Positions 1 to 7,446 of a stretch of DNA of 64,000 bases are shown here, piece after piece. The DNA is taken from assembly GCF_019331775.1 (NCBI RefSeq), contig NZ_JAHBBD010000009.1, forward strand, positions 1 to 64,000, given 5' to 3'. The translations under genes were made by a program, and so were the position numbers. The notes below the pieces were generated by a model that saw only the letters and a program-made list of their open reading frames with translations, was not told where the DNA came from and made no database searches. Positions within the stretch are counted from its first letter, which is position 1. The number at the start of each line of letters is the position of its first letter. This stretch comes from Bifidobacterium phasiani (lineage in GTDB: Bacteria > Actinomycetota > Actinomycetes > Actinomycetales > Bifidobacteriaceae).

Positions 1-530
1 CTCGGGGGAGGGCGCGTTTTCGATACCCCCCCCCCCTATTGGTTTTTTCATATGCCGCACGGCCTCCCGACGGTCAAGGCCCCCGCTTCAGGCGCGTCCC
101 CGTTACACTGAGGGCTTACGGCGTGGGCCGGTCGTCGGCCCGGCTGGGAAGTTGAGGTGAACGAGTCATGGACGGGATGCATATGTCTTGCATGGCGCGG
201 CGTCGTCGTGGACGCTGTCGCATCAGGGCGATGACGGGTGCCGAATCCGATGGGTTCGGCGGCGCCTGTCCGGCCTGGACCCGTTGAACGCGCTCAGCCC
301 GGGGCTGAACGGGGCATTGACGTCCCTGCGCGAATCACGTTTAATATGACGAACCCATGTGCCGCATCGCATGCCGGATCCCGGCCGACCGCAAGGACAT
401 GATGCACGGCGCCGACGCGGCGAACACGGCCGCGGACCACAGATAACCACAGAATCCGCGAGATCACGGAATTCACGACCACGGACGCCGCCGAACCCAT
501 CGGCCGGGCGTACAGATTTAGGACACGACA
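1..530. other. Non-coding stretch at the window edge, with an 11-base C run
   Basis: No convincing gene is visible in these 530 bases; the open frames here are GC-driven shadows without ribosome sites or family resemblance. A run of 11 consecutive C lies at 26-36. Small GC-rich inverted repeats (for example around 125-145 and 285-315) could be the end of transcription of a gene outside the window or leader structure for the gene starting at 531. Confidence 0.5.
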
Positions 531-1049
531 ATGAGACAAGGAAAGTTCACGGCCAAGGAGCGCGCCTACCTGCTGTCGCTGCCTGCGGTGGAATCCATCA
601 CGCAGGAGAGGATCTTCTACGCGGAGGAGTTCAAGATCGACTGCATGCGCCGGTACCACGAGGGCGATTCGCCGGCGACCATCTTCGGCGAGGCCGGACT
701 GTATTCGTCGCTGATCGGCTACAAGCGCATCGAGCGCTGCATCGCCCGCTGGCGCGCCGACGAGCGCGCCGGCCGCTTGGGCGCCGGGCACGAGCGCAAC
801 GACGCGGTCATGCGCATCGTCACCGGGGACCGCACCCCGGTGGTCGCGAACCCCGTGGCCGGCCGCGACGCGCGCTGGCTCGCCGAGCGCCGGTCGGCGC
901 GCGCCATCCAGGACATCAGCGGCCTGGTGCTGATGCGCTACGAGAGCCGCCTGCGCACGTTGGAAAGCCGGCTGGACGAGATGGATGGTCGCGTGGTGCG
1001 TCTGGAGCAGGAGCTGGAGATGGCGCGCGCGGAGCGTGGGGAGTCGTGA
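531..1049 (+). CDS. Orphan helix-turn-helix protein resembling proteins that accompany IS3-type transposases
   Basis: A 172-residue cytoplasmic protein. Residues about 20-75 (ITQERIFYAEEFKIDCMRR, then a GYKRIERC segment) resemble the N-terminal HTH module of IS3-family OrfA proteins and small HTH proteins often found near them. The C-terminal 40 residues form an amphipathic Leu/Glu/Arg helix (SRLRTLESRLDEMDGRVVRL) that looks like a coiled coil. No transposase OrfB, DDE domain or terminal inverted repeats lie nearby, so this is not a complete insertion sequence. An AGGA about 8 nt before the ATG supports the start. DNA binding is inferred; the biological role is unknown. Confidence 0.6.
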   Translation: MRQGKFTAKERAYLLSLPAVESITQERIFYAEEFKIDCMRRYHEGDSPATIFGEAGLYSSLIGYKRIERCIARWRADERAGRLGAGHERNDAVMRIVTGDRTPVVANPVAGRDARWLAERRSARAIQDISGLVLMRYESRLRTLESRLDEMDGRVVRLEQELEMARAERGES

Positions 1050-1236
1050 CGGCCCCGGCGGCCCCGCGGCGATGATGGCGTGCGTCGGCGTCGGCCGGTG
1101 GGCGGTCGCCCATCCGGGGCGCGGCGTCGGCGCCGGGCGAATCGGGTCGGCGGTGGTGCGCGGGCATCGCCGCCGACCTTTGTCGTCCACCGTCGGCCCC
1201 GCGGCGGTGGGGGCGGGCCGGGCGTGCGGCCCCATG

Positions 1237-1242
1237 CATAAT
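1237..1242 (+). promoter_or_regulatory. Candidate -10 box (CATAAT) for leaderless rsmD
   Basis: CATAAT ends six bases before the rsmD ATG at 1249, so transcription would begin at or next to the start codon. The intervening GGAGAT could also act as a very close ribosome site, so leaderless initiation is likely but not proven. Confidence 0.45.
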
Positions 1243-1248
1243 GGAGAT

Positions 1249-1848
1249 ATGCGAGTCATAGCGGGACGATTCAAGGGATTCGAGCTCAAGGCGCCGAAGT
1301 CGGGCACGCGCCCGACGACCGACCGTACCAAGGAGGCTATCTTCTCCCGCCTGGAATCCTGGGGGATGCTCGAGGACTCCCGCATCCTCGATCTGTATGC
1401 GGGCACCGGCGCGCTGGGCATCGAGGCGTTGTCGCGCGGCGCCCGCGAGCTGGTCGCCGTCGAGTCGGCGGCGTCGGCCGCGTCGCTGATCGCCGCGTCC
1501 TTCGCCGCGCTGAAGCGGCATCGTGCTTGGGAGCCGGGCATGGTCGCGCGGCTGGTGCGCAAGCGCGCCGAACAGTACGTCGCGGACCGGGGCGGCCAGG
1601 CCGCGGCCGATGCGCCGGCGGCCGCGGCGTTCGACGTGATCTTCATCGACCCTCCCTACGCCGTGGCCACCGAGGACTGCAACGCGCTGCTGAACGGGCT
1701 GGTCGCGTCCGGGTGCGCCGGCCGGGGCACGGTGATCGTGCTGGAGCGCTCCGTGCGCAGCGACGACCCCGCCGCGCCGGAGGGGTGGGGGGTCTCCGAC
1801 CGCCGCGATTACGGGGAGACGGCGGTGTTCTATATCGAGATGGCGTGA
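1249..1848 (+). CDS. rsmD: 16S rRNA (guanine(966)-N(2))-methyltransferase RsmD
   Basis: A 199-residue class I SAM-dependent methyltransferase, the usual length for RsmD, which methylates G966 of 16S rRNA in the assembling 30S subunit. The start MRVIAGRFKG is the typical family N terminus. It is followed by RPTTDRTKEAIFSRL, the SAM-binding LDLYAGTGALGIEALSRGA (motif I) and the catalytic FDVIFIDPPYA motif (NPPY class). An in-frame extension upstream lacks family resemblance and was rejected. In many bacteria rsmD precedes coaD; here coaD lies about 22 kb away. The last 14 bases belong to a 28-bp direct repeat repeated 68 bp downstream. Confidence 0.95.
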   Translation: MRVIAGRFKGFELKAPKSGTRPTTDRTKEAIFSRLESWGMLEDSRILDLYAGTGALGIEALSRGARELVAVESAASAASLIAASFAALKRHRAWEPGMVARLVRKRAEQYVADRGGQAAADAPAAAAFDVIFIDPPYAVATEDCNALLNGLVASGCAGRGTVIVLERSVRSDDPAAPEGWGVSDRRDYGETAVFYIEMA

Positions 1849-1930
1849 CGGCCGTCCGGCGGCGCGTGGCCGATCCGGTTTCGCTGCTCCCGGTGCGCTG
1901 CGTCGAGATGGCGTGACGGCCGTTCGGCGG
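1835..1930 (+). repeat. 28-bp direct repeat duplicating the 3' end of rsmD
   Basis: Positions 1835-1862 (end of rsmD, its stop codon and the following bases) recur at 1903-1930 with one mismatch, 68 bp apart. This looks like a local duplication of the gene end. The second copy is not part of a recognisable gene. Confidence 0.8.
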
Positions 1931-2378
1931 GGCTCCTCCGTTCTTTCCTTGCTCGCTTCAGCTTTTCTTCTGTTTTTTCTTTTTCCTTTCCTTCCGCTTC
2001 GTTCTTGCTGGTTTTCTCTTTTCCGATGTGCCGTCGGCGTCCCTCCGGGCTTCACGCGCCCTGCGAAAACAAAAGAAAGGGTGATTGATAGGGTGTTGAC
2101 GATGGATATCCTATAAAACCTTGTAAATACATGGAAACAGTCGGGTCTGCACGGCGTTGTGTGTTGAGAACGGGTGTTTTATCGGGGGGTTACCCCTATA
2201 CTGGGGGTCAGTTTGCTGGAGATCAGGCGGCGACAGGCCGTCGGAGGTGAACGCGGAGGTTCCGGCCGGCGGCGCAAGCCGGCTCCACATCCCCGTTCAT
2301 GCGTCTCCGACAGGTGCAACGAGCGTCCGGCGGGGCGGTATGCCCAACGGCCGGCTGAAACATGAAGGAGAAGATGCC
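1931..2378. other. Pyrimidine-rich intergenic region and long leader before the surface protein
   Basis: The stretch 1933-2025 is strikingly T/C-rich on the plus strand for this GC-rich genome, and 2065-2160 is relatively AT-rich. A short open frame here (1913-2116) has a low-complexity Leu/Phe product and no support, so it was not called. A possible hairpin, ACCCC/GGGGT, lies at about 2189-2206. The AT-rich part probably holds the promoter of the gene at 2379, leaving a 5' leader of roughly 260 nt. Confidence 0.5.
2085..2112 (+). promoter_or_regulatory. Candidate promoter of the surface protein gene
   Basis: TTGATA (2085-2090) and TATCCT (2107-2112) are separated by 16 bp in the AT-rich part of the intergenic region. 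An alternative is TTGACG at 2096-2101 with a poorly spaced TATAAA at 2112. Confidence 0.35.
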
Positions 2379-4250
2379 ATGCAGAAGTTTTCCAAGCGGC
2401 TGCTCGGCGGCATAGCGGCGGCATGCATGCTGTTGGCGGTCGCGCCGGCGACCGCCTCCGCGGCCGAGCAGGGCGGCGACGCCGTCGTGGAGTCGTCCGC
2501 TCCGGCCCGGACGCCGGCGGAGTCCGACGTCACGGTCGACACGACCGCCGATGACGGCGATCCGGCCTCCGCGGCCGGCGACCCCGTCGCCCAGGTCGGC
2601 GACGTCCCGTACACGTCGCTCGACGAAGCCGTCGAACAGGCGCCCGAAGGCTCCACCGTCGTCCTGCTCCGGGACTGCGAGCTGACGACGGGCTTCAACA
2701 AGACGCTGACGTTCACCGGCGGCCACAAGATCACCATCAACAAGCAGCTGACCAGCAACGGCGAGGGCTGGATGTGCTTCGGCCTGTACGATCCGAGCCG
2801 CGTGCTCACGTTCGACGGCGTCGAGGTGGAGTGGAACTCCGAGGTCGGCACCGCCCCGTGGCTGATGCTGTCGCTGTCCGGCACGATGAACGTGACCAAC
2901 GGCGCCAAGGTCGTGTTCACCGTCGACAGCGGCTCGACCGGGTCGCGCAATGCGATCTACATGAACGCCGGCTCCTCGATCAACGTGACCGACGGCTCGA
3001 CGTTCGAGATCCACGGCTACGGCACCAAGGGCAAGGAGGGCCAGGGCCTCCAGCTCGACCAGACCGGCAAGGCGGAGGTCAACGTCTCGGGCAAGAGCAC
3101 GTTCCTGATCGACGGCACGAACCGCGGCTATGTGAACAGCCCGACGATCACCGTCGACGACTCCACGTTCACCGTGCAGAACTGCACGGCCAACGCGTCG
3201 AACGGCGGCAAGTTCACGGCCGCCAACGGCTCGACGGTCACCTACCAGAACAACGCGGGCCACGGCCTGTCCGCCGGCAGCGTGACCCTGACCGGCGGCT
3301 CCACGCTCACCGCCGACAACAACGGGTACTACGGCGTGTACACGTCGGGCGGCTTCGCCGTCGACGGCACCTCGACCCTCACCGTGACGCACAACTCGTA
3401 CAGCGGCGACTTCGCCGGCCTCAAGCTCACCTCCGGCGTGACGGACGGCCACGTGGCCGCGGGCGCCACCGTGACCATCGCCGACAACTACTGCAGCGGT
3501 CTGTCGAACAACGGCAAGGTCGTCTTCGAGGAGGGCGTGAAGCTCACCATCACGGGCAACCTCAACGACAAGGGCACCACGTCGAACGGCGGCGGCATCT
3601 ACAACAGCGGCGCGGCGGCGAACCTCACCCTGCCGTCCGACACCGTGATCTACAACAACCACGCCAAGACCGCCGGCGACGACATCTTCAACAACACCAC
3701 GTCCACCATCGCCTTCGGCCGCGTGGGCGAGGGCTGGGCGCTCGACGGCGTGGGCATCGACGGCGAGGCCGACGACTGCACCGACGCCATCGACGGCTGG
3801 TACGACGACTCGGCGGACAACCGCTGGGAGGCCCACGGCGTGGACCGTGAGGAGACCGAGGACACCGAGAACGCCGACGACACCGTGGACACCGAGGACG
3901 CCACGGATACCGAGGATACTGCGGACACTGAGGACGCCGAAGAGACCCCGGTCTACAACCATGCCGTCGAGTTCACGGATTTCGATGACAATGGCATGGC
4001 CGCGGTCACGGGCCTGACGGCGCTGAAGGCCGCGCACGGCGTCATCGTGCCGGAGCCCGAACCGGAGCCCACCCCCGAGGAACCCGCGGACGAGACGGAT
4101 CCGGGCAAGACCGAGTCCCAGACCGATCCGGCGAAGCCCACGATCGCGCAGACCGGCGCCGGCATCGTGCTGCCCGCGGTCGTCGCCGCGGCCGCCGTGG
4201 CCGCCGGCGCGCTGAGCCTGATGGCCCTGCGCCGCCGTCGCGATCGGTGA
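2379..4250 (+). CDS. Secreted, sortase-anchored beta-helix surface protein
   Basis: A 623-residue extracellular protein. Residues 1-30 are a signal peptide (MQKFSKRLLGG, then a hydrophobic Ala/Leu core, cleavage near ATASAAEQ). Residues about 75-450 are Gly/Asn/Thr-rich with repeated short beta-strand patterns such as GSTLTADNNGYYG and GTSTLTVTHNS, typical of right-handed parallel beta-helix (pectate-lyase-like) folds. Residues about 495-525 are an acidic degenerate repeat of TEDT/ADTED units. The C terminus has a Pro/Glu spacer, the sorting motif IAQTGA, a hydrophobic Ala/Val helix and RRRRDR, like the LAxTG signals used by actinobacterial class E sortases. The start follows GAAGGAGA; an in-frame extension upstream lacks a signal peptide and was rejected. 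Adhesion or glycan binding is inferred. No sortase gene is nearby. Confidence 0.8.
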   Translation: MQKFSKRLLGGIAAACMLLAVAPATASAAEQGGDAVVESSAPARTPAESDVTVDTTADDGDPASAAGDPVAQVGDVPYTSLDEAVEQAPEGSTVVLLRDCELTTGFNKTLTFTGGHKITINKQLTSNGEGWMCFGLYDPSRVLTFDGVEVEWNSEVGTAPWLMLSLSGTMNVTNGAKVVFTVDSGSTGSRNAIYMNAGSSINVTDGSTFEIHGYGTKGKEGQGLQLDQTGKAEVNVSGKSTFLIDGTNRGYVNSPTITVDDSTFTVQNCTANASNGGKFTAANGSTVTYQNNAGHGLSAGSVTLTGGSTLTADNNGYYGVYTSGGFAVDGTSTLTVTHNSYSGDFAGLKLTSGVTDGHVAAGATVTIADNYCSGLSNNGKVVFEEGVKLTITGNLNDKGTTSNGGGIYNSGAAANLTLPSDTVIYNNHAKTAGDDIFNNTTSTIAFGRVGEGWALDGVGIDGEADDCTDAIDGWYDDSADNRWEAHGVDREETEDTENADDTVDTEDATDTEDTADTEDAEETPVYNHAVEFTDFDDNGMAAVTGLTALKAAHGVIVPEPEPEPTPEEPADETDPGKTESQTDPAKPTIAQTGAGIVLPAVVAAAAVAAGALSLMALRRRRDR

Positions 4251-4283
4251 CCGGAACCTCGCGCGCAGGCTGCATGCCGCGGC

Positions 4284-4320
4284 TGTGAGGGCCTCGCTTG
4301 ACGAATGCGAGGCCCTCACA
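4284..4320 (+). terminator. Hairpin after the surface protein gene
   Basis: A perfect 14-bp inverted repeat (4284-4297 with 4307-4320) around a 9-nt loop lies 34 bp after the stop codon. It lacks a clear T run, so it may stop transcription only weakly or protect the mRNA end. Confidence 0.6.
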
Positions 4321-4358
4321 CGGCGGCCGCAACACCGCGCATCGGTTCACGGATAACG

Positions 4359-4417
4359 GAAACGGCCGTGCGGCCGGTGGACGGGAACAACCCCGCCACC
4401 GGCCGCACGGCCGTTTC
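4359..4417. terminator. Bidirectional terminator-like 22-bp hairpin between convergent genes
   Basis: A perfect 22-bp inverted repeat (4359-4380 and 4396-4417) with a 15-nt loop lies between the surface protein gene (plus) and trmD (minus). AAA and TTT at the outer ends of the stem fit use from both directions. Confidence 0.7.
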
Positions 4418-4454
4418 ATTGTCTGCGCCGCCTGTGCCCCGGGTACCGGGGAGC

Positions 4455-5555
4455 CTACGCGCCCAGCCGGCGCGGATGCTCGCCGGAGACCTCCCAGCCC
4501 AACGCGATCAGCGTCTTGCGGTCCGCCTTGTCGAGCGCGCGGCAGTCGAGGCGCGCGATGAGGTCGGGGCGGATGTCGTTCGTCCGCGCCAGCGCCTCGT
4601 CGCGGCGGAACCGGTCGACCTTGCCGTGGTCGCCCGACAGCAGGATCTCCGGCACGCCCATGCCGCGCCAGACGGCCGGCTTGGTGTACTGGCGGTGCTC
4701 CAGCAGCGCGTTGCCGCCCGTGTACGACTCCTCGACGATGGACTCGGGGTTGCCCATGAACCCCGGCAGCAGGCGCGTGATCGCCTCCAGCATCACCGAG
4801 ACGGCCACCTCGCCGCCGTTGAGCACGTAGTCGCCGATCGAATACTCGCGCACATCCACGCCCTGCGCCCGGTAGTACTCCGGGATGCGCGCGTCATAGC
4901 CCTCGTAGCGCCCGCAGCCGAACACCAGGCGATGCGCGCGGCTGAGCTCGGTCGCGTCGCGCTGCGTGAACAGGGGAGCGGAAGGGTTGGGGAAGATCAG
5001 CACGGTGCCGGGCGTCGCGCCGGCAACGATGGAACCCGGTTCGCCGCAGTGTGTATTCGCCTGCTCATCGGCAGTCGAATACACACTGCCGATACACGAC
5101 TCCGCCATGCCGGAAGCCGCGGCGTCGGGCGTCGTCACATCGGAAGATGCGGCGTCGGGCGTCGTTATGTCGCAAGTCACTGCTTCGGAAGTCGTTATGT
5201 CGGAAGTCGTTATGTCGGAAGACGCCGCATCGGAGGCTCGGTCCATGGAGACCTGGTTTGCCGGATCCGTGGCGGCCTGGACCCCGGAAGCCTGATTCGC
5301 GGCCGAATCCGCGGCCCCGCGCGGCTCCAGCCCCAGCAGGTCGTCGAGGCACTCGGCCCAGACGGCCGGCTTCATCACCATGCCGGCGCCGCCGCCGACC
5401 GGGGTGTCGTCGACCGAATGATGCACGTCATGCGTCCAGTCGCGCAGGTTGTGCGCGTGGACCTCGATCAGCCCCTTGGCCTGCGCCTTGCCGAACAGGC
5501 TCAGGTTCAGCACCTCGAAATACTCCGGGAACACGGAAACGATGTCGATCTTCAT
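4455..5555 (-). CDS. trmD: tRNA (guanine(37)-N(1))-methyltransferase TrmD with a 105-residue repeat insertion
   Basis: A SPOUT-class, dimeric SAM-dependent enzyme forming m1G37 in tRNAs, which prevents frameshifting. The start MKIDIVSVFPEYF is the classical TrmD N terminus. Conserved elements are DDTPVGGGAGMVMKP (50-62), VFGCGRYEGYDARI (211-224) and the SAM-knot segment YSIGDYVLNGGEVA (238-251). The protein has 366 residues against about 240-270 usually. The excess lies at about 78-182, before VLIFPNPSAPLFTQ, and contains degenerate repeats (SSDITTSDITTSEAVTCDI, TPDAASSDV). The flanking catalytic parts are intact and in frame, so the enzyme is probably active with a disordered loop. rimM lies upstream, but a terminator-like hairpin separates the two. 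Confidence 0.95.
   Translation of the reverse strand: MKIDIVSVFPEYFEVLNLSLFGKAQAKGLIEVHAHNLRDWTHDVHHSVDDTPVGGGAGMVMKPAVWAECLDDLLGLEPRGAADSAANQASGVQAATDPANQVSMDRASDAASSDITTSDITTSEAVTCDITTPDAASSDVTTPDAAASGMAESCIGSVYSTADEQANTHCGEPGSIVAGATPGTVLIFPNPSAPLFTQRDATELSRAHRLVFGCGRYEGYDARIPEYYRAQGVDVREYSIGDYVLNGGEVAVSVMLEAITRLLPGFMGNPESIVEESYTGGNALLEHRQYTKPAVWRGMGVPEILLSGDHGKVDRFRRDEALARTNDIRPDLIARLDCRALDKADRKTLIALGWEVSGEHPRRLGA
5110..5236 (-). repeat. Imperfect in-frame minisatellite inside trmD
   Basis: Units of 15 bp of the form GGAAGTCGTTATGTC (plus strand), mixed with longer variants ending GCGGCGTCGGGCGTC, are arranged head to tail. Unit length is a multiple of three, so copy-number change keeps the trmD frame. 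Two adjacent copies around 5187-5216 are identical. Confidence 0.8.
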
Positions 5556-5611
5556 GTCTTTCAGCCTAACGAATAGGGTCGGCACCGCACGGTGCGCCCT
5601 CCGACGCATAA

Positions 5612-5674
5612 AGGAAAACCGGCGATGTCGCTTTTGCCGGTATTGCGTAATGGCGGCAAAAGCGACATCGCCGG
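5612..5674 (-). terminator. Strong terminator between rimM and trmD
   Basis: A perfect 21-bp inverted repeat (5619-5639 and 5654-5674) with a 14-nt loop. On the minus strand it is followed by GGTTTTCC, a short T run, so it should stop or attenuate transcription coming from rpsP-khpA-rimM before trmD. Any trmD promoter would have to lie in 5556-5615. Confidence 0.75.
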
Positions 5675-5737
5675 CTGCGCCCATTGCGGCCACGGTCGCC
5701 GCGGCGGTACCAAGACGGGCGCCGCGGCGCGGCGCAG

Positions 5738-6460
5738 TCACGACAGTCCGGGAATCAGCCCGCCGGGCGGGTCCAGGGTCAGGTATCCCCCGTCGAGGTC
5801 GATGTCGGGCACCAGCTGGTCGACGAACGGCACCAGGGCCGTCGTCTCGGCCGGGGCATCGCCGGACGCGGCCTCGTCGGTGGCCTTGGTGGCGTTGACG
5901 GCCTCGGCGGCCTCGTCGGCGTTGGCGGTTCCGGCGGCCTCGGCAGGCTCGGTGGTCTCGGCGGTCTCGCCGGCTTCGGTCCCGCCGCCCCGCAGCGCGG
6001 GGGAGAGGCGGATCTTGAGCAGCGACTGCGGCCCGTCGATCACGTCGACGACCTTGCCGACCACCATGCCGTCGGGCGCGCCGAGCTCGTTGCCGTCGGC
6101 CATGCGGGCCTCCAGGCCGATCAGGTCGCGCAGGTACCACGCGTCCTGATCGAGCAGCTCCTCGGGGTCGTCGGCCTCTCCGTACAGCTCGACGCCGTTC
6201 AGCGCCTCCGAGGCGTTGCGGTCGTCCACGCCTTCGAGCTTGACGATCCAGCGGCCCTTGAACGTGCGGGACCGTTCCACGATGTATTCCTTCGCGCCGC
6301 CCTGGGTGTACAGCACGGCACCGGGAGCGAACCGGTACTCCGGCTCGTCCGTGTAAAGACGCACGGTGACCTCGCCCTTGAGCCCCTGCGCGCGGCCGAT
6401 ACGACAGACCCGCAGCAGGTCGAGCTGCTGCGGGCCGTCAGAGTGTTGTTGACGCTCCAC
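5738..6460 (-). CDS. rimM: Ribosome maturation factor RimM with an Ala/Glu-rich insertion
   Basis: RimM binds S19 and the 30S head and is needed for efficient 16S rRNA processing. The N-terminal RimM domain starts at about residue 15 (LLRVCRIGRAQGLKGEVTVRLYT). The PRC-barrel covers about 103-153 (DQDAWYLRDLIGLEARM, then VGKVVDVIDGPQSLLKI) and resumes at about 208 (LVPFVDQLVPDIDLDGGYL). Between them, residues 153-208 are a low-complexity Ala/Glu/Thr insertion, giving 240 residues against about 170-190 usually. The GTG start lies 14 bp after khpA with a weak GAGAG site, so translation is probably coupled to khpA. Confidence 0.93.
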   Translation of the reverse strand: MERQQHSDGPQQLDLLRVCRIGRAQGLKGEVTVRLYTDEPEYRFAPGAVLYTQGGAKEYIVERSRTFKGRWIVKLEGVDDRNASEALNGVELYGEADDPEELLDQDAWYLRDLIGLEARMADGNELGAPDGMVVGKVVDVIDGPQSLLKIRLSPALRGGGTEAGETAETTEPAEAAGTANADEAAEAVNATKATDEAASGDAPAETTALVPFVDQLVPDIDLDGGYLTLDPPGGLIPGLS

Positions 6461-6474
6461 GCTACGGAACTCTC

Positions 6475-6714
6475 TTACCGACGCACGTCCATGATGTCGA
6501 CGCGCACCTTGTGGTCGGACAGCGCCTGGACCACGGTGCGGATCGCGTTCGCCGTGCGGCCGCCGCGGCCGATCACTCGGCCGATGTCCTCCGGGTTCAC
6601 GCGCACGCGAAGCAGTTCGCCGCGCGAGTTCTCGTGGGACTTGACGGACACGTCGTCCGGAAAATCGACGATGTTCTTGATGAGATGTTCAACAGCCTGG
6701 GCGAGCATGATCAC
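6475..6714 (-). CDS. khpA: KH-domain RNA-binding protein KhpA
   Basis: A 79-residue single KH domain with the nucleotide-binding loop [15 protein letters not shown] (GxxG = GRGG). KhpA proteins bind RNA broadly and in Gram-positives act with KhpB in cell elongation and post-transcriptional control; that role is inferred here. The GTG start overlaps the rpsP stop (GTGA), which implies translational coupling; an ATG two codons later is an alternative. The order rpsP-khpA-rimM-trmD is standard for Gram-positive bacteria. Confidence 0.9.
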   Translation of the reverse strand: MIMLAQAVEHLIKNIVDFPDDVSVKSHENSRGELLRVRVNPEDIGRVIGRGGRTANAIRTVVQALSDHKVRVDIMDVRR

Positions 6715-7157
6715 TCAGCTTCCTCTGCGGGGGCTTCCTCAGCCGGGGTCTCTTCGGTGGCGGCGGCCTCGGCGGCGGCCTTCGCCGCGGCCTCGGACTT
6801 GGCGGCCTTGAGCTTCTGGGCCTGAGCCTCGACGGCCTCGACGCGAGCCTGCGCGTCCGGGCCCTCTTCGGCGGTCTTCAGCGTGCCCTCGGCACCGTCG
6901 ATGCCCTTGAACTTCTGCCAGTCGCCGGTGATCTTGAGCAGGTTCAGCACCGGCTCGGTCGGCTGCGCGCCGACACCCAGCCAATACTGAGCGCGCTCGG
7001 AGTCGATCTGGATCAGCGAGGGCTGCTTGTTCGGATCGTAGATGCCGATCTCCTCGATGGACTTGCCGTCGCGCTTGTTGCGCGCGTCGCTGATGACCAC
7101 ACGGTAGAAGGCATAGAACTTCTTGCCCATTCGCTTCAGACGAATCTTGGTTGCCAA
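6711..7157 (-). CDS. rpsP: 30S ribosomal protein S16 with a long Ala/Glu-rich tail
   Basis: S16 is a primary-binding protein of the small subunit. Residues 1-85 are a full S16 ([46 protein letters not shown]). Residues 90-148 form an Ala/Lys/Glu-rich extension, as in other actinobacteria. The start is TTG at 7157, chosen because AAGGAGAG lies 8 nt upstream and the product then starts exactly as S16 does; the in-frame sequence further upstream is not S16. First gene of rpsP-khpA-rimM. Confidence 0.95.
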   Translation of the reverse strand: MATKIRLKRMGKKFYAFYRVVISDARNKRDGKSIEEIGIYDPNKQPSLIQIDSERAQYWLGVGAQPTEPVLNLLKITGDWQKFKGIDGAEGTLKTAEEGPDAQARVEAVEAQAQKLKAAKSEAAAKAAAEAAATEETPAEEAPAEEAE

Positions 7158-7283
7158 GATGGCTCTCCTTGTTAACTCGGGGTGCGGGTCGTCGGTTTCG
7201 GTGTGGGGCACGGAATCCGAGAACCCACGTGTTCCTCGTGACACGCGGGAGTAGAGGGCGCCGCGCTCACGAATAACCGAATC

Positions 7284-7313
7284 ATTATAACGCCGACCCC
7301 TCGATAGTGTGAC
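7284..7313 (-). promoter_or_regulatory. Promoter of the rpsP operon
   Basis: On the minus strand a perfect TATAAT (7289 down to 7284) is preceded at 18 bp by GTCACA (7313-7308), giving a leader of about 120 nt before rpsP. The leader holds a small CACGTG/CACGCGG inverted repeat that may be structured. Confidence 0.6.
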
Positions 7314-7446
7314 ACGCCCGTCGGCGTCCGTGTCTGGCGGTCCGACGGCATCGCCTCGCGCACGCTCCGCGGGCCCGCAGGCAAGCCGTGCGTCGCCGCG
7401 GCGTTCAAGGCCCCGCCACGCCCCGGGACGGCATCCGCGCCCGCGG

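Noticed and set aside
531-1049. A complete insertion sequence around the HTH protein
   Set aside because: No OrfB/DDE transposase, no terminal inverted repeats and no target duplication were seen on either side.
1913-2116. Small Leu/Phe-rich open frame in the pyrimidine-rich tract
   Set aside because: No ribosome site or family resemblance; amino-acid bias follows directly from the T/C-rich DNA.
2223-4319. A 698-codon open frame antisense to the surface protein gene
   Set aside because: It is a GC-driven shadow: the product is Arg/Ala/Gly/Val-rich without domains, while the plus strand has a signal peptide, sorting signal and ribosome site.
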